Shown here: piece after piece, positions 45,934-55,147 of the stretch | Position numbering within the stretch: position 1 is the stretch's first letter | How the letters are laid out: every line of letters begins with the position of its first letter | Source of the DNA: Bacterioplanoides sp965219715 | GTDB taxonomy: Bacteria > Pseudomonadota > Gammaproteobacteria > Pseudomonadales > Oceanobacteraceae | Assembly (NCBI RefSeq): GCF_965219715.1 | Contig: NZ_OZ244785.1 | Location: 930,001-994,000, forward strand | Length of the DNA stretch: 64,000 bases | Direction: 5' to 3' | Position numbers and translations under genes: made by a program | The notes under the pieces: generated by a model | What the model was told of the DNA's origin: nothing | The model's database searches: none | Seen by the model: only the letters and a program-made list of their open reading frames with translations

Positions 45934-46833
45934 ATGAACATTCAGCGTTTTTCTTTTACTGCCATGACTTCACCGTGTGAATTACATTTACTCGGGGAGC
46001 CGGAGCGCTGCCAGGCCGCCGCCCAAGCGGTGGAGCGGGAAGTAAAACGTATCGAACAGAAATACAGCCGATACCGCGATGATTCCGTGTTGTCGGACAT
46101 TAACCGCAACGCCGGTACAACCACTGATATCGATGCCGAAAGCCACTACTTATTAAATTATGCCGTCATCTGCTGGCAGCAAAGTGAGGGCTTGTTTGAT
46201 ATCAGTTCCGGAATCTTGCGGCAGGCATGGAATTTTCGTGAAGCGGCTTTACCGGCAAAAGAATCCCTTCAACCGCTGTTGCAACGTATCGGGTTTGATC
46301 AGGCTAAATTAACTGCCAATCAGCTCACCATGCCAGCTACGATGGAAATTGATTTAGGTGGCATTGGTAAAGAATACGCCGCCGATCGTGCCGCGAATAT
46401 TTGCCGGGAGCACGGTATTCACTCTGGTATTGTCGATTTGGGCGGTGATTTGTTAGTGCTCGGGCCAAAGCCGGATAACTCCCCCTGGCTGCTGGGAGTT
46501 CGCCACCCACGCGATCCGGAAAATGCATTTGCCCAGTTACCGGTTTATGAAGGAGGCATGGCCACCAGTGGCGACTATGAGCGCTTTTTTGAACTCGACG
46601 GCCAGCGCTATTGCCATCTGCTGAATCCAAAAAATGGCTTCCCGGTAAATTATTGGGCTTCCATTACTGTACTCGCACCCAACTGTTTATTGGCCGGAAC
46701 CTTTTCTTCCATCGCCATGTTAAAGCAACAGGATGCCCTGCCCTGGCTCGACGAACAGGGATTACACTATCTCGCCATCCGCCCGGATGGCAGTCATGTT
46801 GCCTCTGCTGGCGCGGCCTCAGGCGCCTCATAA
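45934..46833 (+). CDS. apbE: ApbE-family FAD:protein FMN transferase
   Basis: Attaches FMN from FAD to a Ser/Thr of exported redox proteins. The 299-residue protein has SRYRDDSVLSDINRNAG, IDLGGIGKEYAADRAA, SGIVDLGGDLLVLG, GMATSGDYERFFELDG and HLLNPKNGFPV, all family hallmarks. Two oddities: the segment normally reading AD(A/G)-aT, whose Asp helps bind the metal, reads LLAGTFSSIAML here, and the C terminus is AGAASGAS, ending in a four-residue SGAS like the flavinylation acceptor motif. No signal peptide is obvious at the N terminus, so its compartment is uncertain. Last gene of the redox cluster. Confidence 0.9.
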   Translation: MNIQRFSFTAMTSPCELHLLGEPERCQAAAQAVEREVKRIEQKYSRYRDDSVLSDINRNAGTTTDIDAESHYLLNYAVICWQQSEGLFDISSGILRQAWNFREAALPAKESLQPLLQRIGFDQAKLTANQLTMPATMEIDLGGIGKEYAADRAANICREHGIHSGIVDLGGDLLVLGPKPDNSPWLLGVRHPRDPENAFAQLPVYEGGMATSGDYERFFELDGQRYCHLLNPKNGFPVNYWASITVLAPNCLLAGTFSSIAMLKQQDALPWLDEQGLHYLAIRPDGSHVASAGAASGAS

Positions 46834-46970
46834 CCGGCATCCACCAGCTCATCTTCCTGTCCCTTACTCAGACTGACCATCTGCCCGCTTTATACGGCGA
46901 AATAAGCCATTCCTTTCGGGAAATAAGCTGGCTAGAATCGGGGCAACAGAAAAATTAAAAAGGGACCACC

Positions 46971-48506
46971 ATGACGACTTCCGCTGCCGGTAATTCAGCT
47001 ACCCGTCCACACAAATTATTAACCCAGGACGATTACCAGGGTTACGACGCCATGGGCCTGGCGGAGCTGGTAAAAAAAGGCGAAGTCAGCGCCGAAGAAT
47101 TATTACAGGCGGCCATTCAGCGTGCTGAAGTGGTTAATCCCAAGGTTAACGCCATCGTCACACCGTTATACGATTTCGCCCGCGAGCAGATTCGCAATGG
47201 CCTGCCCGACGGCCCGTTTACCGGTGTTCCCTTTCTGCTGAAAGATTTATTAACCGCATTAGAAGGCACTCCGTTAAGCAACGGCAGCAGCGCTTATAAA
47301 GGTCAGATTTCTCCCAGCGACAGTGAATTAACCCGTCGCTATAAAAACAGTGGCGTGGTGATTTTTGGTAAAACCAACACGCCGGAATTCGGTTTAATGG
47401 GCATTACCGAACCCAAAGCATTTGGTGCTTCCCGCAACCCATGGAATACCGACCATACACCAGGCGGCTCAAGTGGTGGTTCCGGCGCTGCCATTGCCGC
47501 CGGTATTGTGCCGATGGCGTCCGGTGGTGATGGTGGTGGTTCCATTCGTATTCCGGCAGCCTGTTGTGGCCTGTTTGGTTTAAAACCAAGTCGTGGCCGT
47601 ACCCCCACCGGCCCGTATTATTCCGAATTATGGGACGGCGCCGCCGTGGAGCACGTGTTAACCCGCAGTGTGCGTGACAGCGCTGCTATGTTAGACGCCA
47701 TCGCCGGCCCTGACGGTTCAACACCGTACCCGCTGGTTAAACCTGAATCTTATTTAACCGCATTAGACACCCCGGTCAGGCCAATAAAAATCGGTTTCAG
47801 CCGCAAATCTTTTGTTGGTCGCCCGGTTGATGCCGAAGCAGAAGCGGCGATTGACCAGGCCGTTTCTCTGTTACAGGAGCTTGGCCACGAAGTCGAAGAA
47901 GTCACCCTGCAAATCGATGGTGAAGCGTTAGCCGATTCGTATCTGACCATGTACTTTGGCCATGTCGCTGCCGATATGGAATACGCCGCTCAGTTATTGG
48001 GAACCGGCTTTGGTAATCTCGACGTAGAAGACACCACCAAAACTCTTGGCTATATCGGCAAAGCCATTTCCGCAGGTGAATTTGTGACCGCCAAACGTCG
48101 CTGGAATCAGCTGGCGCAAACCATGGCGATGTACCACCAGCGCTACGATGTATTATTAACCCCAACCCTGGCAGCAGAGCCGGTTGAAATCGGCACCTTT
48201 GAACCACCCGCGTTTGAAAAAGTCGGCATGAAAGTAATTAACGCCTTTGGCCTGCACAAATTACTGCTGAAAAGTGGCATGGTGAAACAAATGGCGATGG
48301 AAAGTCTGGAAAAACTGCCATTCACTCAGCTAGCGAATTTAACCGGTGCACCGGCTATGTCAGTGCCACTGTACTGGAGCAAAAATAATCTGCCTTTAGG
48401 GGTTCAGTTTATGGCGCCAATGGGAGACGAAACCACCCTGCTGCAGCTGGCAAAACAACTGGAACAGGCACAACCCTGGTTTAACCGAACCGCAACAATT
48501 GACTGA
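46971..48506 (+). CDS. Amidase (amidase-signature family)
   Basis: A 511-residue Ser-cis-Ser-Lys amidase. The catalytic lysine lies in GVPFLLKDLL, the glycine/serine-rich signature is GGSSGGSGAAIAAGIVPMAS with the nucleophile serine in GGDGGGSIRIPAACCGLFGL, and VLTRSVRDSAAMLD follows. Length and motifs fit 6-aminohexanoate cyclic-dimer hydrolase or general amidases; it is not GatA since no gatB/C adjoin. It hydrolyses amide bonds of an unknown small substrate. Confidence 0.92.
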   Translation: MTTSAAGNSATRPHKLLTQDDYQGYDAMGLAELVKKGEVSAEELLQAAIQRAEVVNPKVNAIVTPLYDFAREQIRNGLPDGPFTGVPFLLKDLLTALEGTPLSNGSSAYKGQISPSDSELTRRYKNSGVVIFGKTNTPEFGLMGITEPKAFGASRNPWNTDHTPGGSSGGSGAAIAAGIVPMASGGDGGGSIRIPAACCGLFGLKPSRGRTPTGPYYSELWDGAAVEHVLTRSVRDSAAMLDAIAGPDGSTPYPLVKPESYLTALDTPVRPIKIGFSRKSFVGRPVDAEAEAAIDQAVSLLQELGHEVEEVTLQIDGEALADSYLTMYFGHVAADMEYAAQLLGTGFGNLDVEDTTKTLGYIGKAISAGEFVTAKRRWNQLAQTMAMYHQRYDVLLTPTLAAEPVEIGTFEPPAFEKVGMKVINAFGLHKLLLKSGMVKQMAMESLEKLPFTQLANLTGAPAMSVPLYWSKNNLPLGVQFMAPMGDETTLLQLAKQLEQAQPWFNRTATID

Positions 48507-48583
48507 AACACTGGCGTTAAAAACCAGATAAACACACAACCAACTCGTCGATAAAAAGATTCGACATTCAAAAGGAAACATTT

Positions 48584-49411
48584 ATGAGCGCAAGAACGGT
48601 TCTGATTACAGGTTGCTCCAGCGGTATTGGCCGGGCATTAACCGAAGAGTTTTTGCGCCATGGTTTTCGTGTGTATGCCGCGGCACGTAATACTCAGACA
48701 CTGGCCGATTTAACCAGTGATCAGCTGGTGCCGGTATCAATGGACGTTAATAACCCGGACGATATTGCTGCCACGGTCGAAGTCATTAACAAAGACAGTG
48801 GCAAGCTGGATTATCTGATTAATAATGCCGGTTATGCTGCCATGGGACCGGTGGTTGAATTGTCCGCCGATAATTTAAAGCGCCAGTTCGAAACCAATGT
48901 ATTTGCCCCTATCGCTCTGACCAAAGCCCTGTTACCGCTGCTGCGCGCCAGTGGTAATGCCCAGGTGGTAAATATTGGATCGGTATCCGGTATTTTAACC
49001 ACGCCATTTTCCGGAGCCTATTGCGCAACCAAAGCCGCACTCCATGCCTTATCCGATGCGCTGCGCATGGAACTGGCGCCGTTTAATGTTAAAGTGGTGA
49101 CGGTACAACCAGGTGCGATTGAATCAAAATTTGGCGACAACTCGCTGGCCAATCTGGGCAACCTGATTGATGAACAATCGATTTATGCGCCACTGAAAAA
49201 ATCGATTCAGGATCGTGCAACCGCATCCCAGGACAATCCAACGCCGGCGAAGGAATTTGCCACCGAATTAATGGCTCAGCTACTGAGCCAGCCGGATGCG
49301 GTTATCCGTATTGGTAATGGCAGTCGTGCCCTGCCGTTTATTCGTCGCTGGATTCCGGTTGAGTGGGTGGATAAATTATTGAGCAAAAAGTTTGGTTTGG
49401 ATTCACTCTGA
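48584..49411 (+). CDS. Short-chain dehydrogenase/reductase
   Basis: Classical SDR of 275 residues. The NAD(P)-binding motif is TGCSSGIGRAL near the N terminus, the NNAG motif is YLINNAGYAAMGP, and the active site is IGSVSGILTTPFSGAYCATKAALH (Ser, Tyr and Lys all present), then VQPGAIESKF. The substrate is unknown. The last 20 codons plus stop have a diverged second copy at 59961-60023. Confidence 0.93.
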   Translation: MSARTVLITGCSSGIGRALTEEFLRHGFRVYAAARNTQTLADLTSDQLVPVSMDVNNPDDIAATVEVINKDSGKLDYLINNAGYAAMGPVVELSADNLKRQFETNVFAPIALTKALLPLLRASGNAQVVNIGSVSGILTTPFSGAYCATKAALHALSDALRMELAPFNVKVVTVQPGAIESKFGDNSLANLGNLIDEQSIYAPLKKSIQDRATASQDNPTPAKEFATELMAQLLSQPDAVIRIGNGSRALPFIRRWIPVEWVDKLLSKKFGLDSL

Positions 49412-49462
49412 GTTTTTGTGCCTTGTTTCCGGGCAGTAAATCAAATCTGAACCGTAAAACGT

Positions 49463-49503
49463 AAAAAGCAGCTAAGCGGCATAAACCACTTAGCTGCTTT
49501 TTT
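49463..49503. terminator. Bidirectional terminator between the SDR and TonB receptor genes
   Basis: Arms AAAAAGCAGCTAAG and CTTAGCTGCTTTTT around a 12-base loop, with the arms supplying A- and T-runs for both convergent genes. Confidence 0.88.
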
Positions 49504-49504
49504 A

Positions 49505-51571
49505 TTACCACTTCACCGTCAGACCAGCACCGATATTACGACCCGCCGCCGGAGCATAATTCGCGGTACCACTGCCATACCAAACAGACTCGGCATAGGT
49601 TTTATCCAGCAGGTTATTAACCTGAACATACAATTTCAGATCACTGTCACTGCCAGCCGCAGCAACGTTATAAAACGCCGTCAGATCGACCACCTCAAAA
49701 CCTTTGTAAGACTGATCGTTATCGTCGCTGATGTAATATTTTCCAGTCGAACGCCAGGCGATGCTGCCACCCAATGCCGTTGGTGGCGTATAGCTGGCTT
49801 TTAAGGTTGCCGTATGTTCCGGCACGCCCGTTACCGACTTACCTTCCAGCTCCTTGTTCTCGTTCTTTTTCACATCGCTGTCAAATAAGCCTAATAATCC
49901 CACCAGCTCAAAATAAGCAATCGGATTAAAACGTAATTCCGCTTCTAAACCGCGGCGACGGGTTTCACCTAAGTTTTTAACCACACCGCCCTGCTCCTGA
50001 TATTCACCGGAGGAGTCGAGCACAAATGCAGCAATATCCAGGTACCACATCTCAACGGGCACACCACCAAAGCCCACTTCATATTGCCAATAATCAACCG
50101 GATCAACATCAATGCTGGCATCGTATTTAGCCTGCCCGGATGGCAAAGCATAACCGTTGGCAGCGCTGCCTCGCAGCTGCCAGTTATCCGTCAAGTGATA
50201 GCGTACACCCACCTTCGGGCTTAAGTGCGCATAGTCTTCCATCGATGATTTTTTACCGTCGGTTTTATTGTGCGCATCGCCATCAAAACGGTCGTAGCGC
50301 AGGCCCAGCGTTGAGATAAGATCCTGGGTCAGCATCATATCCACCTGAGCAAATGCCGAGCTGGTTTGCGTGGTTAATTCGCGGTTTTCGGTAACGTCAC
50401 CACGCACCCGGTTTTTGCTGTTATAACGTGCTGCATCGGTGGTTTCATCCAGATATTCAACACCCGCCACCCAGGCAGCCGTTGCGCCCATAAGTTCGCT
50501 TTGGCCATTTAAACTAGCACCTAATGCCAGACCTTCACGACTGTAAATCCGTTCCGACTGACCGTCTTCGCCATAACTGAATTTGGCAAACCGCACCGAA
50601 TCCTGATCCACGCCGTAGGCATAGGTCAGCAAACGAATATCAGCGGTTACCATGGTGTTGTAATCCAGCCGGTAGGAGGTGAAATTACGGTTACCGCCAT
50701 CGTCTTCTGCCGTCAGCTTGCCATTGGCATCACGGGCGCGATCACGGCGGGCCTTTTCACCCCGATTAAATTGTTCTTCGGTGATATAACCCGGCGCATT
50801 AAAGTGACCGCTGTGACGGCGCAGGGAAAATGCCAGTTCAGAATCACTGTCGATGTCGTAGGCAATCCGCGCTGCGGCATTGGTTTTGGTGTATTCCTGA
50901 TGATCGCGATAACCCGTTGTATCGTAACCCTGCAACGCAAAATTGGTTGAAATCGGACCAACGGAATTACCCACCGCCAGCTGGGCATTTACCGTATCGT
51001 AGGCACCAATAAAGACATCCGCTTCGGAATATTTTCCGCCCTTACGGGTTTCAAACGCCAGTGTGCCTCCCCGGGCAAAATTACCGTACAAGGGTGAAAC
51101 CGGGCCTTTATAAACACGGATCGTTTCTAATTCGATGGGCATCATAATATTGGTATCAGCATAACCGTCACCGTGGGAACCACCCTCGTTGAGCGAAATG
51201 CCATCGATATATACCGCAGCGTCACTGCCATGTCCGGCCGCAGCAAAACCACGAATCTGGAAGGCGCTGGCAACACCACCCTGGGCATAAGCACCGGTAC
51301 TCATGGTCATGCCGGGTACGTCTTCAATGGCACGTAACACATCGCTGGTATTACGTTGCTCCAGCATTTCGCGATCAATCAGATTCACCGTAAAGGATTG
51401 ATTGGCTTCTGCCATGCCTTCACCGGTTACCGTGATATTGCTCAGCTCTGTGGTTGTTTCTTCGGCGGTTGTTTCTTCGGCGTTAACAGATGTCGCAAGC
51501 GCCATACTGATGGCCACTGCCAAAGGTTTTACCGCAAGCAATGTTAACGGGGCTTTTGTCCGCATATTCAT
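49505..51571 (-). CDS. TonB-dependent outer-membrane receptor
   Basis: A 688-residue TonB-dependent receptor without an STN signalling domain. Signal peptide ending SVNA-E, a plug domain with ITVTGEGMAEANQSF, VLRAIEDVPGMTM and FQIRGFAAAGHGSDAAVYID, and a barrel ending in NIGAGLTVKW with the C-terminal aromatic. AAGGA precedes the ATG. It lies 69 bp after the ABC transporter genes in the same direction, so it is probably part of the same operon and imports their substrate across the outer membrane. Confidence 0.93.
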   Translation of the reverse strand: MNMRTKAPLTLLAVKPLAVAISMALATSVNAEETTAEETTTELSNITVTGEGMAEANQSFTVNLIDREMLEQRNTSDVLRAIEDVPGMTMSTGAYAQGGVASAFQIRGFAAAGHGSDAAVYIDGISLNEGGSHGDGYADTNIMMPIELETIRVYKGPVSPLYGNFARGGTLAFETRKGGKYSEADVFIGAYDTVNAQLAVGNSVGPISTNFALQGYDTTGYRDHQEYTKTNAAARIAYDIDSDSELAFSLRRHSGHFNAPGYITEEQFNRGEKARRDRARDANGKLTAEDDGGNRNFTSYRLDYNTMVTADIRLLTYAYGVDQDSVRFAKFSYGEDGQSERIYSREGLALGASLNGQSELMGATAAWVAGVEYLDETTDAARYNSKNRVRGDVTENRELTTQTSSAFAQVDMMLTQDLISTLGLRYDRFDGDAHNKTDGKKSSMEDYAHLSPKVGVRYHLTDNWQLRGSAANGYALPSGQAKYDASIDVDPVDYWQYEVGFGGVPVEMWYLDIAAFVLDSSGEYQEQGGVVKNLGETRRRGLEAELRFNPIAYFELVGLLGLFDSDVKKNENKELEGKSVTGVPEHTATLKASYTPPTALGGSIAWRSTGKYYISDDNDQSYKGFEVVDLTAFYNVAAAGSDSDLKLYVQVNNLLDKTYAESVWYGSGTANYAPAAGRNIGAGLTVKW

Positions 51572-51640
51572 AAATCCTTAATTCGTTAAAAATCGTATCG
51601 GTAACAGAAAAATAAAAAATGATCAGAAGGCGTCGTTCGA

Positions 51641-52480
51641 TCAGCGAACACCTTCAAGAAAACGATTCGCCTGCAGCAGCTTTTGCGTATACGGATGCAG
51701 CTGTTTTTGCGTCTCAGAATCCACAGCGTGACTCAGCAACTGATCACAATTTCCGCGCTCAACGATGTCGCCTTGACGCATCACCAGCAGCTGGTCACAC
51801 AACTGATTAACCGCCGCTAAATCGTGGGAAATAAATAAAATGGCTAAACCATGGCGTTGTTGCAGCTGGCGCAATAACGTCAGCACCTGCGCCTGAACGG
51901 TTTTATCCAGCGCCGATACCGCTTCATCACACACCAGTAATTGCGGCTTTAGCGTTAACGCCCGGGCAATACACACACGCTGGCGCTCACCACCACTGAG
52001 TTGATGTGGGTAGGCATGTAATAAACGTTGCGGCAGCCCGACATCCTTTAACGCTGCCGAGGCAATCGATTGGCGCTGACCTTGATTCAGCGTTTCAAAG
52101 TTGGTCAGTGGTTCAACAATGGCGGCATCAATGCGTTGCAGAGGATTTAACGCAGCATAAGGATTCTGAAACACCATTTGCACCGAACGCCGTATCTGTC
52201 GCAGCTGCTGGCCAGAGCACGGATGAATATCGAGACCATTTATCAACACACTGCCGGAGTCGGGGTTTTCTAATCCCATGATCATGCGCGCCAGAGTACT
52301 TTTGCCCGAGCCACTTTCCCCAACCAGGCCTACAACCTCGCCGCGGTTAACTGTCAGCGAGACACCGTTGACCGCAGCCACGTTATAACGCTTTTTGGTA
52401 AACCAGTTGGCGCTGAACATACCACCAACATTGCGGTAGGTGCGGCTGACGTTTTTAATTTCCAGCAGTGTATTAGTCAT
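51641..52480 (-). CDS. Peptide/nickel-type ABC transporter ATPase (DppF/OppF-like)
   Basis: A 279-residue ATPase with Walker A GESGSGKST, Q-loop MVFQNPYAALNP, signature LSGGERQRVCIARAL, Walker B LLVCDEAVSALD and H-loop FISHDLAAV. The conserved LNPLQRI segment is typical of the F-type subunit. Its start overlaps the preceding ATPase gene by 8 bp. Final ABC gene of the operon. Confidence 0.94.
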   Translation of the reverse strand: MTNTLLEIKNVSRTYRNVGGMFSANWFTKKRYNVAAVNGVSLTVNRGEVVGLVGESGSGKSTLARMIMGLENPDSGSVLINGLDIHPCSGQQLRQIRRSVQMVFQNPYAALNPLQRIDAAIVEPLTNFETLNQGQRQSIASAALKDVGLPQRLLHAYPHQLSGGERQRVCIARALTLKPQLLVCDEAVSALDKTVQAQVLTLLRQLQQRHGLAILFISHDLAAVNQLCDQLLVMRQGDIVERGNCDQLLSHAVDSETQKQLHPYTQKLLQANRFLEGVR

Positions 52481-53342
52481 TCACCAGCACCTTTTGCCTA
52501 TCTTGTTGCAGAGGCTCGGTTAATCGCGGAATGGCATTAATCAATTCTGCGGTGTACGGGTGTTGCGGCTGAGTTAATACCAAATGCGTATCCCCCTGCT
52601 CCAGCACCTCGCCCTGATACATCACCAATAAGCGATCCGCCAGCCGGGCAATTAAATTCAGATCGTGGCTGATCATTAACATGGCAAAACCACGCTTTTT
52701 CTGGATATCCGCCAGCCAGCGCACCAGTTCCGCCTGGGCCACCACATCAAGCGATGCCGTTGGTTCGTCCGCCAGAATTAATGATGGCTGCAATGCCATA
52801 ACCATCGCCAAGGCAGCGCGCTGGCACATACCACCACTGAGCTCAAACGCGTAGTTATGCAGGATTTCTTCAGGCCGAGGCATGCCCACATCCTGCAATG
52901 CGATCAACGCCAGTTGCCGTGCCTGGGATTTATTCAGTTTTAAATGCCAGCGAATGGCTTCTGTCATTTGCTGGCCAATGGTCATTTGCGGATTAAAAGC
53001 GGAATGCGACGACTGAAACATCATGCCGATATGACGGCCACGCACACGCTGTAAATGATGGCTATCGGTCAATAGGCTGCGGCCTTCAAACTGTATATCA
53101 CCACGAACAGAGGCGCTGCTCTGGCCGGAAACATCCTGATTTAATAAACCCAGAATGGCCTGGGCAACGGTGCTTTTACCACTGCCACTTTCGCCGACTA
53201 AACCAACAATTTCCCCCGGCGCTATCGTAAAAGACACATCACGAACCGCCTGAACTGCTTGAGCTCCGGCGCCATAACTAACCGATAAATGATCAACGGA
53301 TAACAGCGTATTTAAAGTATTTACATTTAACTTATTCAACAC
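52473..53342 (-). CDS. Peptide/nickel-type ABC transporter ATPase (DppD/OppD-like)
   Basis: A 289-residue ATPase: Walker A GESGSGKST, GMMFQSSHSAFNPQMTIGQQ, signature LSGGMCQRAALAMVMAL, Walker B LILADEPTASLD, MISHDLNLIARLADRLLVMY. No ATG lies near the N terminus. A GTG at 53342 or TTG at 53339 overlapping the permease stop, with GGAGGG just upstream, is the likeliest start; a more distant GTG-type start at 53396 cannot be excluded. Confidence 0.9.
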   Translation of the reverse strand: MLNKLNVNTLNTLLSVDHLSVSYGAGAQAVQAVRDVSFTIAPGEIVGLVGESGSGKSTVAQAILGLLNQDVSGQSSASVRGDIQFEGRSLLTDSHHLQRVRGRHIGMMFQSSHSAFNPQMTIGQQMTEAIRWHLKLNKSQARQLALIALQDVGMPRPEEILHNYAFELSGGMCQRAALAMVMALQPSLILADEPTASLDVVAQAELVRWLADIQKKRGFAMLMISHDLNLIARLADRLLVMYQGEVLEQGDTHLVLTQPQHPYTAELINAIPRLTEPLQQDRQKVLVND

Positions 53343-54192
53343 CTGGCCCTCCGCCGATATGTCTTCGTTTCGGGTCAACAATATCGCGCAAACCATCCCC
53401 TACCAGATTAATGCTTAATACCGTGATCACAATCATCACACCCGGAAACACCACCATCCACCAGGCACCACTGAGCATGCTGCTCATGCCATTGCCCAAT
53501 AAATTGCCCCAGCTGGGTAAGGTGCTGGGCACACCCAGATTTAAAAAACTCAGGGTGGATTCAATCAGTACCGCCTGACCAACACCCACGGTGACCACCA
53601 CCAATAACGGCGCGGCGGCATTGGGTAGTACATGTACCAGTGCCAGGCGCAAACGTGATGCACCACCAACAATGGCGGCGGCGACAAATTCACTCTGCAT
53701 TAATCGTCGGGTTTCGGTACGCATTAATCGCGCGGTGCCCATCCAGCTCGCTAAACCAATGACAGCAATAACTTTTAATAAACTGGATTCACCAAATGCC
53801 TGAGACACAATCACCAGCAATAACACCGGGATGGCTAACACCGCATCAAGTAACTGCATTAATATCCGGTCGAGCCACATCGGGGCCATACCGGCTAACA
53901 GGCCGTAACAACAGCCCAGCAAGGTGGCAATTAACGTGGCGATAAATGCCACTAGCAAAGACACCTGAGCACCGGCCAGTAAACGTGCGAATAAATCCCG
54001 GCCGAGCTGATCGGTACCCAGCCAATGCGACAACGACGGTGCCGCATAAATGGCCGATAAATCTGGCGTATCCGCAGCATAAGGTGCCAATAGCGGGCCG
54101 AGTAACGCCACAGCAATAATAATTGCCAAGCCGATTAATCCGGCTTTTGCCAGACGATGGCGCAGGAAAGAAGCCATATTAAACATCGGCAT
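53332..54192 (-). CDS. ABC transporter permease (DppC/OppC-like)
   Basis: A 286-residue permease with an N-terminal helix, HWLGTDQLGRDLFARLLAGA at about residues 60-80, and the EAA-type loop MQSEFVAAAIVGGASRLRLA, followed by the family end NLVGDGLRDIVDPKRR. About six spans. It overlaps the DppB-like gene by 14 bp. Confidence 0.94.
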   Translation of the reverse strand: MPMFNMASFLRHRLAKAGLIGLAIIIAVALLGPLLAPYAADTPDLSAIYAAPSLSHWLGTDQLGRDLFARLLAGAQVSLLVAFIATLIATLLGCCYGLLAGMAPMWLDRILMQLLDAVLAIPVLLLVIVSQAFGESSLLKVIAVIGLASWMGTARLMRTETRRLMQSEFVAAAIVGGASRLRLALVHVLPNAAAPLLVVVTVGVGQAVLIESTLSFLNLGVPSTLPSWGNLLGNGMSSMLSGAWWMVVFPGVMIVITVLSINLVGDGLRDIVDPKRRHIGGGPGVE

Positions 54193-55147
54193 ACTGGCGC
54201 CTCATTTTCGGGTTCAGCCAGGCGACCAATAAATCCGCAATTAAATTACCAAGAATCACCAGCACGCCGGTTACCAGAACCGCGGCCATTAATACCGTGT
54301 AATTTTTACCAATGGCGGATTTAAGAAATAACTGACCAAGACCGGGCCAGGAGAAAATCCATTCAACAATAAAAGCGCCGCCCATCAGCAAGGGTAACGA
54401 CACACCACACCAGGTAATAAAAGGCGTTAAAGCATTGGGCAGCTCGTAACGCCACATTAATGTTGATGGCGGTAATCCCCGGGCCACCGCAGCGCGGTAA
54501 TAATCCGATGCCAGCACGTCCCGCACACTGCCACGTACCAAACGAATATAAGGGCCGGCATGGGCAAGAATAATGGTGACCACCGGCAAAATAAGATGTT
54601 GTATCCGACTAGAAAGCGTATCTGCTTTGCCCAGCGTCATCATGCCGGAGGACGGTAACCAGTCGAGCACCACCGAGAAGAATAAGATCAGCAGTAATCC
54701 CAGCCAGAATGCCGGAGTGGCAAAACTCACCAGCGCCAGACCACTGGTCAGATAATCGGCGGGCGATTGTGCCCAGCGTCCGGCGATATAACCCAACAAC
54801 AAAGACAACAACACAATCCCGCTGCCTGCGACCGCCATTAATAACGCGGTATTAAGCGTGGCATTCCAGATCACCTGACTGACCGGGCGACCGTCTTTAA
54901 TGGAAAATCCCCAGTCGCCCTGCAGCAGCTTGCCTAACCAATTACCGTATTGGCTGATTAACGGATCATTTAAACCGAGATTATCCGCCACCCGGTCGTA
55001 ATCCGTCGCCGACATAAATTCCCGGCCACCAACTAAGCTGGCCACCGGCGAACCCGGTGCGGCTTTCATAATCACAAACGCCAGCAGACTGATCAGCAAT
55101 AATTGCGGTAACGCGGCAACCAGTCGCAGCAACACATAACGCAACAT
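54179..55147 (-). CDS. ABC transporter permease (DppB/OppB-like)
   Basis: A 322-residue permease beginning MLRYVLLRLVAALPQLLLIS, with the DPLISQYGNWLGKLLQGDWG region, the loop VLASDYYRAAVARGLPPSTL and MGGAFIVEWIFSWPGLGQL. Six spans. Its ATG shares one base with the stop of the binding-protein gene. Confidence 0.95.
   Translation of the reverse strand: MLRYVLLRLVAALPQLLLISLLAFVIMKAAPGSPVASLVGGREFMSATDYDRVADNLGLNDPLISQYGNWLGKLLQGDWGFSIKDGRPVSQVIWNATLNTALLMAVAGSGIVLLSLLLGYIAGRWAQSPADYLTSGLALVSFATPAFWLGLLLILFFSVVLDWLPSSGMMTLGKADTLSSRIQHLILPVVTIILAHAGPYIRLVRGSVRDVLASDYYRAAVARGLPPSTLMWRYELPNALTPFITWCGVSLPLLMGGAFIVEWIFSWPGLGQLFLKSAIGKNYTVLMAAVLVTGVLVILGNLIADLLVAWLNPKMRRQYADV

Noticed and set aside
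46971..48506. GatA subunit of Asp/Glu-tRNA amidotransferase
   Set aside because: No gatB or gatC neighbours, and motif context fits general amidases.
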